This document shows positions 54,444 through 64,000 of a DNA stretch of 64,000 nucleotides, one piece after another. The stretch's first letter is position 1. Every line of letters starts with the position of its first letter. Source of the stretch: Diphasiastrum complanatum (taxonomy: Eukaryota; Streptophyta; Lycopodiopsida; Lycopodiales; Lycopodiaceae); assembly GCA_029204225.1 (NCBI GenBank), contig CM055105.1, positions 50,916,745-50,980,744 of the forward strand, in the 5' to 3' direction. The notes under the pieces were generated by a model that saw nothing but the letters and a program-made list of their open reading frames with translations, had not been told where the DNA came from and did not search any database. Both the position numbers and the translations under genes were made by a program.

Positions 54444-57400
54444 CTAACTTGGCAAATCTAGTGTACATCTATCTACAATTCCAAGAGCATATCTTAACTT
54501 AAAAAATGGATCTTTGGACAATGGTTTGGTTAAGATATCAGCTATGCATTCGGATGATGGTACATGATGTAGTTGCACTTCCTTGGATTGTACCTTCTCC
54601 CTCACAAAGTGGTGAGCTATCTCAATATGCTTTGTTCTAGCATGGAAGATAGGATTTGAAGCAATTTGTTGAGAAGCTTGATTGTCACAAAAATATGTAA
54701 GGGATCTCCTCGGCCTCTAGCACATGTAGTTCCATCAAGAGTCTTCTTAGCCATAAGAGCTCTTTGGTTGTTGAAGTCAATGCCTTGTACTCGGCTTCAC
54801 AAGAAGATAGTGAGATTGTATCTTGCTTTTTGGAAAGCCAAGATATCACTCCTCCACAAAGAAATGTTGCAAATGCACTAATGGACTTCCTATCCATCTT
54901 GTCACCTGCAAAATCTGAATCCGAGTAGGCTCTCAAGTGCAAGTTAGATCCTTCATAAAGTATACCAAAAAATCTAGTACTAGAAACATATCTAAGTACT
55001 CTCTTGGCACTTTTCCAATGATGAATTAAAGGAGCTTGCATACTTTGACTCAACTTGCTTACACAAAAACTTAAGTCAGGTCTAGTGATGGTTAAATAGA
55101 TTAGAGAGCCTATAAGCTTCCTAAAGAGAGTGATGTCCTCAAAGGATGCTTCATCACCTTCATTAGTTGCTTTCACAACATGCTCCATAGGGGTGTCAAT
55201 CCCCTTACAATCTTTCATACCAAATCTTTCAAGAATGGAAGTAGCATACTTAGATTGACTTATGAAAGTACAATTGCTACTTCTAGACACTTCTATCCCA
55301 AGTATAAACTTTAGGAAGCCTAGATCTACCATCTTGAACTCACTAGATAAGTCAACTTTTACTTTGCCTATGCCATCATCATCATTTCCTGTCATAATGA
55401 TGTCATCAACATAAAGAACCAAAATGATGATCTTTCCTTCATTACATTTGAAATATAAAGAAGGTTCATAAGCACTTAGTACAAAGCCAAGGGAATAGAG
55501 AAAATCATGCAACCTAGAGTACCAAGCTCTAGGTGCTTGCTTCAAGCCATATAGGCTCTTCCTTAAGTAGCACACCTTTTGCTCCTCACCAATCTTGATG
55601 AAGCCCTCGGGTTGCATCATGTAGATTTCCTCTTCTAAGAAGCCATTCAAGAAGGCATTTGTCACATCCATTTGGTAGAGATCCCATTTGAACAAAGTAG
55701 CAATGCAAATGATTAATCTAATAGTTACAAGCTTAGCTACAGGTGCAAATGTTTCTTCATAATCCAATCCTTTTATTTGAAGAAATCCCTTAGCAACAAG
55801 CCTAGCTTTGTATTTACTAATAGATCCATCTTGATTGTACTTAATTCTATAAATCCACTTACATGCAAGTGGTTTCTTTCCTCTTGGAAGATTTACAAGA
55901 TTCCAAGTATGATTTTCTTCTAATGCATCATACTCTACTTGCATTGCATCTCTCCAAACTTTAGATTTACATGCTTCTTCAAAAGATGATGGTTCTTCAA
56001 TCAATGTAGCTAAAAAAGAGTAAGAGGTAGAAGATGTAGAGCCTTCCTTTTGCTTTCCCTTGTCCACATAGGTAAGCCTTGAGGGCTCGGCCTTGCTCCT
56101 TGATGATCTTCTTGGCCCCTTTTGACTTGGATCCAAATCTCCATCCTCGGGTTTGTCATGATCCTCCTCGGGTTTGTCAAGATCCTCCTCGGATTTGTCA
56201 AGATCTTCAATGCACAATGGGTTAGATCTATTTGACAAGCTCTTAGCAAATTGTGACTCATCAAAAAGTACATCCTTGCTTACCTTTACTTTCTTGGATG
56301 TAGGATCATATATCCTATATCCCTTGCTATTTTCTCCATAGCCAACAAAGATTCCTTTGAAGGAGGTAGCATCTTCTTTCCTTCTAGTCTCCAAAGGAAT
56401 GTGTACATAACAAGTACATCCAAAGATCTTAAAATATTTTACATTGGGTTTCTTATCAAACAAGGCTTGATAAGGTGAGATCCCATCTATAGCACTACTA
56501 GGAAGTCTATTACACAAATAATTAGCACATGTTATGGCTTCTCCCCAAAATGAGATGGGAAGTGATGCATCAAGCCTCAAGGACTTTGCACACTCACATA
56601 GACTCCTATTTTTCCTCTCGGCCACCCCATTTTGTTGAGGGGTGTAGGAACAAGTGTATTGTAACTTAATACCATTGATCTCACAAAAGTCTTTCATTTT
56701 ATTGGAGGTGTACTCTCCTCCATTATCACATCTTAGTGCTTTGATAGAAGTACTAAGTTGTTTCTCTACTAGAGACTTGAACTTAATGAAAGCTTCATAA
56801 ACAAGATTTTTCTTTGATAGTAACTCAATCCATGTGAATCTAGTACAATCATCTATAAAAGTTACATACATCAAGGCACCTCCATTACTTGCATGTGAAA
56901 AACTATGTACATCAGAATGTATGAGATCCAAGGGAGAGAGAGATCTTGATGAAGATTTCTTGTAAGAAGATTTGTGTGACTTTGCAAGGCCACATGCCTC
57001 ACACATTTTTCCACACTTCTTGAAAGCTCTTGGTAGGCCGAGAGCTAGTTCCTTGCTTGCCATTGACTCCATAGATTGAAGATTAGGATGGCCTAATCTC
57101 TTATGCCAAAGCTCCACTTGAGTTAGCTCCTCCCTAGCCAAGTTCACACTTTCACTTGCAACATTAGCATCCAACTTGAAAAGTCTACCTTGCTTAATGC
57201 CACTAGCTATGCACTTATCATTTTTCAAGATGGAACAAACTCCATTCTTGAAATGTACATCTAGTCCATTGTCCATTAATTGTCCTACACTAAGCAAGTT
57301 TCTTGAAATGGTAGGAACATACAAAACATTATCTAGATCTATCCTTTTAGATGTGCCTAAACAAAGAGGTATAGATCCTATGCCATCTATCTTGCATGCT

Positions 57401-58425
57401 TGATCACTAGCAGTGTATATTGACTTCTTAGAGTCATTACAAGATAGAAGAGTAGAAAAATAATGCTTGTTAAAGGACATGTGGGAACTAGCCCCACTAT
57501 CTATCCACCATGTGTCTTGACTTGAAGTTGGTGTAGATGCAACCATTAAGGATGTGTTGAATCCATCCTCATATTCTTCCTCTTGAGCAATGTCCCCTTG
57601 ATCTCCTTTGGCTTGTTGATTCTTCTTCAAGTAGCATTCTGAGGCAAAGTGTCCTTTCTTTCCACAAAAGAAACACTTTAGTTTTGCCTTGTTCTTCACT
57701 TTGCCTTTGGAGGTAGATCCTCCATTCTTCATCTCGGCCTCCTTTCCTTGATTTTTCTTGAATGGATTTTGCTTTTTCTTGCCTTTAGATGTAAAGTTAG
57801 CTTTCTCCTCTCCTCCATTAAGTGACATGCTATCCATTCTTGTCTTGAGGTGTAGAAGCCTACTCTCCTCGGCCACAAGAACATTGTGCAACTTTTCAAT
57901 GGATGGAAGAGAGTCTTGAATGGCAAATGATTGGACTAAGTTGGTAAACTCATCACTTAGACCATTCAAAATGATTTGTACTAGTTCTTGATCTTGGATC
58001 TTCTCTCCTATTGCACTTAACTCCTTGTTAAGAGATTTGATCCTAAGAACATACTCTTGTCCACTCTCTCCACTTCCTTTCATGCTTTGGAAAACTTGAT
58101 TTCTTAGCATGAGGATTCTTGAAGTATTGTTGGATTCATAAATGCTCTTTAATGAATCCCAAGCCTCTTTGGATGAGGTACAAGAAGACACCTCTTTCAA
58201 GAGGTCATTGCATACATTTAACTTTATGCAATGTAGAGCTAATCTTGCTCTCTTCTTGTATTTGGCTTGTTCTTGGGGAGTTTGAGGCTCTTCCTCTACT
58301 CCTTGAACTATGTCATATAGATCATGGATCACTAGGAGTGATTCCATTCTCACTTTCCAAATGGAATAATTTGTGGAAGTGAGTCTCTCACTTGGTTCCA
58401 TCAAATATCCACCCATGGATGACAT
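54444..58425 (-). pseudogene. Copia element G gag-pol polyprotein, one frameshift
   Basis: ATG at 58425 (MSSMGGYLMEPSERLTSTNY). Domains by residue: UBN2-type gag 1-200, zinc knuckle CFFCGKKGHFASEC about 251-264, protease WWIDSGASSHM about 306-316, integrase zinc domain HKRLGH...CEAC about 441-476, core FIDD, RCDNGGEY and NGVAERKNRS about 524-606, an acidic linker with four DLDKSEE-like repeats about 740-762, RT with YQMDVTNAFLNG and YVDDIIMTG (about 1005), RNase H with SDSDFAGDKMDRKS and SLSSCEAEYKAL. The frame stays open for 1246 codons and ends at 54685. There, one extra base in a run of five A (plus strand, about 54691-54695) throws out the last ~80 codons, whose other-frame motifs NQASQQIASNPIFHA and ADILTKPLSKDP run to a stop at 54444. 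All catalytic residues seen are intact. Confidence 0.93.
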
Positions 58426-59007
58426 TTTAGAATGAATGCTCTTTTAAAAATCACAAAGATTTTTGAATTTTAAAAGATCTATGAAGTGGCCTAAAGCTTA
58501 CTAGAATGCCTATAGGCTTGTCTCTATCAAACTAACACACAAGCTTGAATGATACTCAAAGATCTTACCAAAAATTTCTAGCTTTCACTCTCACAAAAAA
58601 ATTGCTTTACACTTTTCTTAGAGATTTCACTTCAACTAAGGATCTGAACAAATCAGCCTCTTAGATCTGATCTTAGACTCTAAAAAGAAATGCTTCAATG
58701 ATCCAAAACACTATTTGGTCATAGGCATTAGTTAGAATGAATCTAGATCAATACTATGCTTCAAAAAGCACCAAAAATGAACTAGTATTGTGATTTTGGG
58801 ACCAAAAAACACAAAGTAACTTGAATTGAAAGTTGCTGTACGGTTTCACACGTGTGAAAAGTACATACACAGCCTCCAAGTCGTTTTTATCCAAATGATT
58901 ACAAGCTATCACTCTAGAAGAACTCGCCCTCACTAGTATTGGCCAAAAAACAAATTTTGCCAATGATCTTTACAAGATTTATGATTCAATGATCACTCTC
59001 TTACTTA
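58426..59007 (-). other. Leader of copia element G
   Basis: Non-coding, about 580 bp. It contains TTTCACACGTGTGAAA (58844-58859), a perfect palindrome. Confidence 0.9.
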
Positions 59008-59019
59008 GCTCTGATACCA
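59008..59019 (-). promoter_or_regulatory. Primer-binding site, tRNA-iMet type
   Basis: GCTCTGATACCA immediately beside the LTR start TGATAAATTTT. Confidence 0.96.
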
Positions 59020-59881
59020 TGATAAATTTTACAGTTTTTAGGACAATAATGATTGTACTTTACAATCATAGAGAGTTATTGGTTGCTTAATCAATGAATC
59101 TATCAAGTTCTACACATTAGATCTTGATCTAGATTCACTACACTTGGATTTAAGCAAGAGCAATGGATCAACACATCATTTTTTAGTGAGAGCGGCTTCA
59201 CACGTGTGGAGTACTGTCCACTGTACGGCCTGCACCTGAAACAACAAGTACAATGATACTAGATAGCAATCATGCATAAAAATCACAAGACAAATGACTA
59301 GAAATCTCACAAAAGTGTAGAGTGCAAAAGTCTCATCAATTTTCTTAGCAAAATGATGATCCTTTTATGGATCAAGTACATCCATGAGTCTGGTACAGTC
59401 CAGCAGGCCTTCACACGTGTGAAGAGTGCCACATCACTCATATCTATCCATTTGATCCATCCTTGATCCTTATCCAATAGTTGACCTTCTAGAATATGAC
59501 TAAAATCCAAAAAGCTAGTCTCCTAGAATATAGGAATATTCCCTACAAAATAGGATCTAAGGAAAATGGTCAACTCTTATCTTCTAGTACTCTATACACA
59601 CATGTGAACATCCACTTGCCATGTGGGAGCATTTACTCATGCACATGCAAGGAAAAGCTAATTTGTAGGTGACTAGTCAACTTGACTAAAAACTAGTCAT
59701 TTCATGTTCACACTAACTAGAATGATACAAAATCAATTTGGATATATACAAACATGAAAAGTACATCCTTTCACACATGGGAACATGCTCCACACGTGTG
59801 AAATCATATCATCAACATATTCTAATGTTTGATCAATATTTACATGAACCAATGTCAAGTGAGAAGTGACAATTTTCAACA
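59020..59881 (-). mobile_element. 5' LTR of copia element G
   Basis: No difference from the left LTR was noticed on reading both through. Followed by target duplication AAATA. Confidence 0.97.
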
Positions 59882-59886
59882 AAATA

Positions 59887-59984
59887 GGGATGACCAGACA
59901 TGACTAACTCTCTTGACTTGACCTAACCTACATTAAGAGTGGGTTGCAAATTGGAATTTATTCAATACTTTTCCAAATGACGAT
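59887..59984 (+). mobile_element. 3' LTR of copia family F, right remnant
   Basis: Continues the sequence broken at 53568. The family F LTR appears to end or be lost before the satellite begins at about 59985; I could not place its terminal CA. Confidence 0.45.
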
Positions 59985-60589
59985 GTTTTTTATTTACCTA
60001 TTAGAATGTTAATGTTAGCTTGTTGATAATGTAAGTCATGGAATGGAGTAGACTATCCCAGCTACAAGTTCAATTGTAGAATATAGCATGACATGGATAG
60101 GTCAAACTTGTTTGAGAAATATATCTACTATTCAAAAGATAGTAATCAATAGAGATGTACGAAAAAATAAGTAGAGAACGTTTACTCACTAACATTATAA
60201 TTTTATTGTGGACTTTTTTCCATCCTCGAACATTGCTCACAAAGAAAATATAGCATGACATGGATATGTCTAACTTGTTTGAAAAATATATCTAGTATTC
60301 AAAAGATAATAATCAATAGAGATTTACTAGAAAAATAAGTAGATCCAATAGTTAGTAGAGGACGTTTATTCACTAACATTATAATTTTATTGTAGATCTT
60401 TTTCCATCCTCGAACATCGGTCACAAAGAAAATTATTTTTATAAATCTTGCATAACAATTTAGGTTACAATGCATCACTAAATGATGTGCATTGCAAAGA
60501 ATTTCAAAATTGTTAAAAGACTTTTTTGTTAAAAACTATTCTTGCTCACAAATATGATATCTAAAAAAACCGTATAATCTTAAAATATA
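59985..60589 (-). repeat. 780-bp satellite, reverse orientation, first block
   Basis: GTCATGGAATGGAGTAGACTA and CTCACTAACATTATAATTTTA are reverse matches of the satellite at 15.5-16.6 kb. A local duplication of 167 bp is present (TATAGCATGACATGGATA at 60082 and 60249). Confidence 0.85.
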
Positions 60590-61421
60590 TGTGAAAAATG
60601 CAAAAATAAGCTTGGTAGAGGCCAAAAATCTTGTATATAGATAAACACACATGTGTGGAGCCTGTTCTCACGTGTGAAAATAGTGTACTTGTCATGTACC
60701 ATAATCATATATGCTGTACATATGATTTAATTCAAGTTCTAGTGGCTAAAAAGGCCAAAAACTAGTTTTCTAGACATATGACACATGACATCAATCTATT
60801 GCTTGCATGAGCCACATCCTTTGGTTAGGTGTCGCATCCCATGTGTAGAGGACAGCTCACATGTGTGGAATAAGCTGAAGTAGAGGAATTTTGACTTCTA
60901 GAAGATTTTCAAGTAGATTTCCATATAGAAGAAAAATGGACCAAAAGTGCTCAAAATAGAAGGTTTTGTCCAAGTGTCAGTTTTGCATGATGAATCGTCA
61001 TATGACAAAGCACCTTCACACATGTGGGATCAAAGGGATGATCAGTACTACGATCTCCCACTTATTGTATGTATAGAGCCACATTTGGCTATAATCAGTG
61101 TGAGACACCAATCTTGGTTTTGGAAGCAATTTTGAGTGATTTTCTCCATTTGTCTACATTTGTTTTGATTGTTTTGAGGTTCTATCAATGTGTACTTGAT
61201 TTTCAGGTTGGAGTCCGTACTCAAACAATGTTTCACACGTGTGAAACCATAAAGTACACTTACCTTCAATTAATGATTGTTCTTGTTAGGATTTTGTGTC
61301 TAGAATTGATCTAGATTGATCTTAATCTGAAGTAGATTGATAGATCAAGTAATCTAACAATCAATCCCTCTTGAGGATCAGATTAGGATCCACTCTTGGT
61401 TCTTTTTGTACTCTTTTCACA
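60590..61421. mobile_element. Solo LTR with target duplication ATATA
   Basis: The segment starts TGTGAAAAATGC and ends CTTTTCACA (832 bp) with ATATA on both sides (60585-60589, 61422-61426). Removing it rejoins satellite sequence exactly (compare the uninterrupted copy at about 16035-16055). It carries GTTTCACACGTGTGAAAC at 61230-61247 and other CACGTG/CACATGTG palindromes. No internal region, PBS or PPT. The solo form results from recombination between the two LTRs of a former copia element. Confidence 0.9.
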
Positions 61422-61426
61422 ATATA

Positions 61427-61490
61427 AAAACCAATTGCATCTTTTAAATTTTCTATCCACATCATATACCCTAATTGTGTTATGCCTTAT
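61427..61490 (-). repeat. 780-bp satellite, second block
   Basis: ATACCCTAATTGTGTTATGCC matches the reverse of GGCATAACACAATTAGGGTAT at about 15998. Confidence 0.85.
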
Positions 61491-62180
61491 TGTTAAAATT
61501 TCACAATTCTAGCTTGACTAATTTTCGTCATATGGCTTGTAAATTGTATTATGGTCATGTTGTGGCTTGTCACACGTGTCAAATAGAATTGGATACTCTT
61601 TGTAAGTCTCATTCCTAACCTGGCATAGGAGTGGCACCTTTGGAGTGAGTCCAAATAGTGCTCTGATAAGCTAGAGAGAAAATAGGAGCTAAAAATAGCA
61701 TGTTTTTATTGTTTTGGGATCTCGAGATCTTGACCCCAAGTTAGGGTGGATCCAATGACCTATTAGGTTAGATGTTATGGTTAGGGTATGATAGTTCAGA
61801 GGTGCCCTAATATGCTCAGATCTGAGCTTGAAAAGTATAAATGTACGATGGGATTTCCATCCTAATCATGAAAAATCGAGTTTTTCCACTTCTATATCAT
61901 TGTCTTTTAGTGGCGAGTTCTAGCTATTGGATGTGAGTGTTTTTATGCATTAATTGCTTGGATTGGAAGGTGCCAAACTTGTTTACAGGTCTGATAAGCT
62001 TGTTGTACTTTGGTTCATTTGATCAAATCTATGTGCCTAATGCGGAGTTAAATGCCAAATTTGCTAGTTTTGGTAATTAGTCTTGATTCTAGCTCATAGT
62101 TTGGATCTGGATCTTTTATTTGTGCATCCTCCATCACTTTTAGGATTGATTGGCATTGAATTTGTTGTAAAATTTTGTCA
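61491..62180 (+). mobile_element. 5' LTR of copia family H fragment
   Basis: Starts TGTTAAAATTTCACA in satellite and ends AAAATTTTGTCA just before a PBS (690 bp). Carries GTCACACGTGTCAA at about 61570 and a TATA-like AAGTATAAATG at about 61834. Confidence 0.85.
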
Positions 62181-62193
62181 TGGTATCAGAGCC
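62181..62193 (+). promoter_or_regulatory. Primer-binding site, tRNA-iMet type
   Basis: TGGTATCAGAGCC directly after the LTR end. Confidence 0.95.
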
Positions 62194-62700
62194 TAATCAA
62201 AAGTGAGCTTTAAATTTGATTTTCTCAAGCTTTGATCCTAGATTTGAGTAGTATTAGCTTTGCTCTTGCTACTAGTTGCTAATCTAGTGATTGTACCTTT
62301 AAATTTGGTTTCATTTGAGTGATAATAGATCAAAGGGAGCTTGTTTTGCTGAGTTATAGTTGCAGGAACTGAGATTGACCCATTTCCATTTAACCAAACC
62401 AAATTAGAAAGTTCTTATGAGTTGAATCTTGGAGTACATGTCTCCTAGTAGAGATTTTCATAAGGATTTGAATGCCACCACTCTTTAGAAGTTTGGATCA
62501 GCCATTTGAGAGCTTAATTAGGTCGTTCTTAGGCTTCTTAAGGTCCTAAAATACACCTTTTAGGTTCAGATCAAGTGTTTTGATGAGTTTTTCATCTAGA
62601 AATGCAAAACTAGTAAAATTTGTGTTTCTATTCTACTCGGTTTTGGATAGGTTTGTGATTGAATATGTCAATGTAATTCAACCTGAATTGAAGAGGCTTT
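62194..62700 (+). other. Leader fragment of copia family H
   Basis: About 500 bp of leader-like, non-coding DNA follow the PBS. Gag, pol and the 3' LTR are absent; satellite resumes at about 62700. Confidence 0.7.
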
Positions 62701-64000
62701 ATTTGTAAGACATTTGTGTGTTATAAATAATGTCTTAAACTTGCTACCCAACAAAAAATGTCATACTACAATGTAGGACAAAGTAAGCCAAAATTACATT
62801 CAATTCACACGAGTTGCTAGAATGTTTCTCTAACAAACAAGCCTACTTGCTCATGTACTTAGCTATAGAATTTTTAAACTTGTTACTTGAGGTAGCCTCT
62901 TGATTTTTTGTCTTTCAATTCACAAGGCAACGGACACATCATTTGTGCTTATGTATATGTATGTTATAAAAAAAAGTTATTTAAGCCAAAATTACATTCT
63001 TCACATGAGTTGCTAGAATGTTTCTCTAACAAACAAGCCTACTTGCTCATGTACTTGGCTATAGAATTTTCAAACTTGGTACTTGAGGTAGCCTCTTGAT
63101 TCTTTGTCTTTCAATTCACAAAGAAAGGGACACATCATTTGTGCTTATGTATATGTATGTTATAAAAAAGGTTATTTTTTTATTTATTAAAATGTGTTAA
63201 CTTGATGAAAATGTAATAAGGCATGGAATTGAGTAGACTACCCCAGTACCAAGTTCAATTGCAAATATAATATGACATGGATAGGTCTTGCTTGCTTGAG
63301 AACTATATCTAGTATTCAAAAGAGAATAATAAATAACATTTTTTTCAAAAATAAGTAGATCCAGTAGTTAGTAGAGAATTTTGACTCACTAACATTAAAA
63401 ATTGTATTCTGGATCGTTTTCAATCCTCAAACATAGTTTATAAAGACAATTTTACATATAAATCTTGCACGACAATTTAGATTATAATGCTTCTCTAAAT
63501 GATGTGCATTGCAAAGGATTTAAATGTTCTTAATAGCTTTTTTGTAAGAAACTATTGTTGCTCACAAAAATGATATCAAATGAAAAATTAAAACCCCAGA
63601 TATGTTCCATTTTTTAGATTGTTTTTCAACATCGTATATCCTAATTATATTATGCCTTACTACATGCTCTAAGAAGGAATATAAATAGCATAATTAGAGT
63701 TACTACAGCTTTTTTATATGTGATGAACACAAAATATACTATGTTAAATTGGCTATCCAAGCCAGAAATGTCATACTTACAATGTAGGAGAATGTAAGCC
63801 AAGAAGTAGATTAAATTCACTCGACTTGATAGAATGTTTGTTCTAACAAAGAAGCCCCACTTGCTCATGTATTTAGCTATACAGTTTTCAAACTTGGTAC
63901 TTGAGGTAGTCTCTTGAATCTTTGTCTTGCAATTCACAAAGCAACAAGAGCATCATTCTTGTTTAGATATATTTATAAGAAAAATGGAAAAAATAGTTTT
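62700..64000 (-). repeat. 780-bp satellite, third block, with internal duplication
   Basis: Continues the reverse-oriented satellite to the window edge. A 198-bp segment starting AAGCCAAAATTACATT is tandemly doubled (62785-62982 and 62983-63173) and a more diverged copy begins at 63796. Landmarks TAAGGCATGGAATTGAGTAGAC (63210) and TTATGCCTTACTAC (63650) place the units. Confidence 0.85.

Larger units (their letters stand above)
53569..59881 (-). mobile_element. Full-length copia element G, recent insertion
   Basis: LTRs at 53569-54430 and 59020-59881 are both 862 bp and look identical by eye. Both have TG...CA ends. Target duplication AAATA at 53564-53568 and 59882-59886. The interior has PBS, a leader, one long gag-pol and a polypurine tract. 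Identical LTRs mean insertion in the very recent past relative to every other element here. Confidence 0.97.

Noticed and set aside
60947-61314. Short open frames within the solo LTR
   Set aside because: They overlap on both strands, lie in LTR sequence and resemble no protein.
62181-62193. Possible tRNA gene pieces (TGGTATCAGAGCC and complements)
   Set aside because: These are primer-binding sites complementary to tRNA-iMet ends beside LTRs; no cloverleaf is present.

Overview
The window is a gene-poor, AT-rich stretch of a plant nuclear genome made almost entirely of nested and broken LTR retrotransposons. The plant assignment rests on copia-type polyproteins with the plant initiator-tRNA-Met primer site (TGGTATCAGAGCC or its complement, seen five times), Ty3/gypsy pol of the chromodomain-less kind, and CT microsatellites. 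A large-genome land plant is likely; the species cannot be told. I found no host gene with a recognisable cellular function, no rRNA or tRNA gene and no CRISPR array.

Layout. 0-2.7 kb: a gypsy RT scrap, a hairpin, a 96-bp duplication. 2.7-5.9 kb: 5' half of a copia element (family A, minus strand) with PBS and 5' LTR. 6.2-9.5 kb: a 72-bp inverted repeat around CT tracts, an LTR-like block, and two gypsy fragments on opposite strands. 9.5-12.2 kb: a second family A copia (3' LTR plus pol with an internal deletion). 12.2-15.5 kb: a family B copia remnant joined to an inverted piece of family B leader. 15.5-16.6 kb: a tandem satellite of about 780 bp. 16.6-26.2 kb: a decayed gypsy element (minus strand) with gag, protease, RT-RNase H, integrase and an extra coding region downstream of pol. 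27.5-31.5 kb: a decayed copia (plus strand, family D). 32.5-36.0 kb: two convergent broken genes of unknown function, probably a DNA-transposon remnant. 36.0-43.0 kb: an internally deleted family B element (plus) into whose 3' LTR a complete family B element (minus) is inserted with target duplication ATGCA. 43.4-48.2 kb: copia and gypsy scraps, including an in-frame copia-gag/gypsy-integrase chimera. 48.2-52.0 kb: a gypsy 5' region with a 25-bp minisatellite and gag. 52.0-53.6 kb: copia RNase H followed by an extra ORF, PPT and 3' LTR (family F). 53.6-59.9 kb: a full-length, very young copia (family G) with identical-looking 862-bp LTRs and duplication AAATA, inserted in the family F LTR. 60.0-64.0 kb: the same satellite in the opposite orientation, interrupted by a solo LTR (duplication ATATA) and an LTR-PBS-leader fragment (family H).

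How parts work together. Only family G looks nearly able to move: its polyprotein is open for 1246 codons and is broken by one extra base in a short homopolymer near the C-terminus. The rest are relics or non-autonomous derivatives that keep LTR, PBS or PPT. Several otherwise different copia LTRs share a palindromic TTCACACGTGTGAA-like motif, which may be a common regulatory element. The best candidates for something undescribed are the convergent gene pair at 32.8-36.0 kb, the conserved post-pol ORF shared by two copia elements, and the post-pol coding region of the gypsy element.
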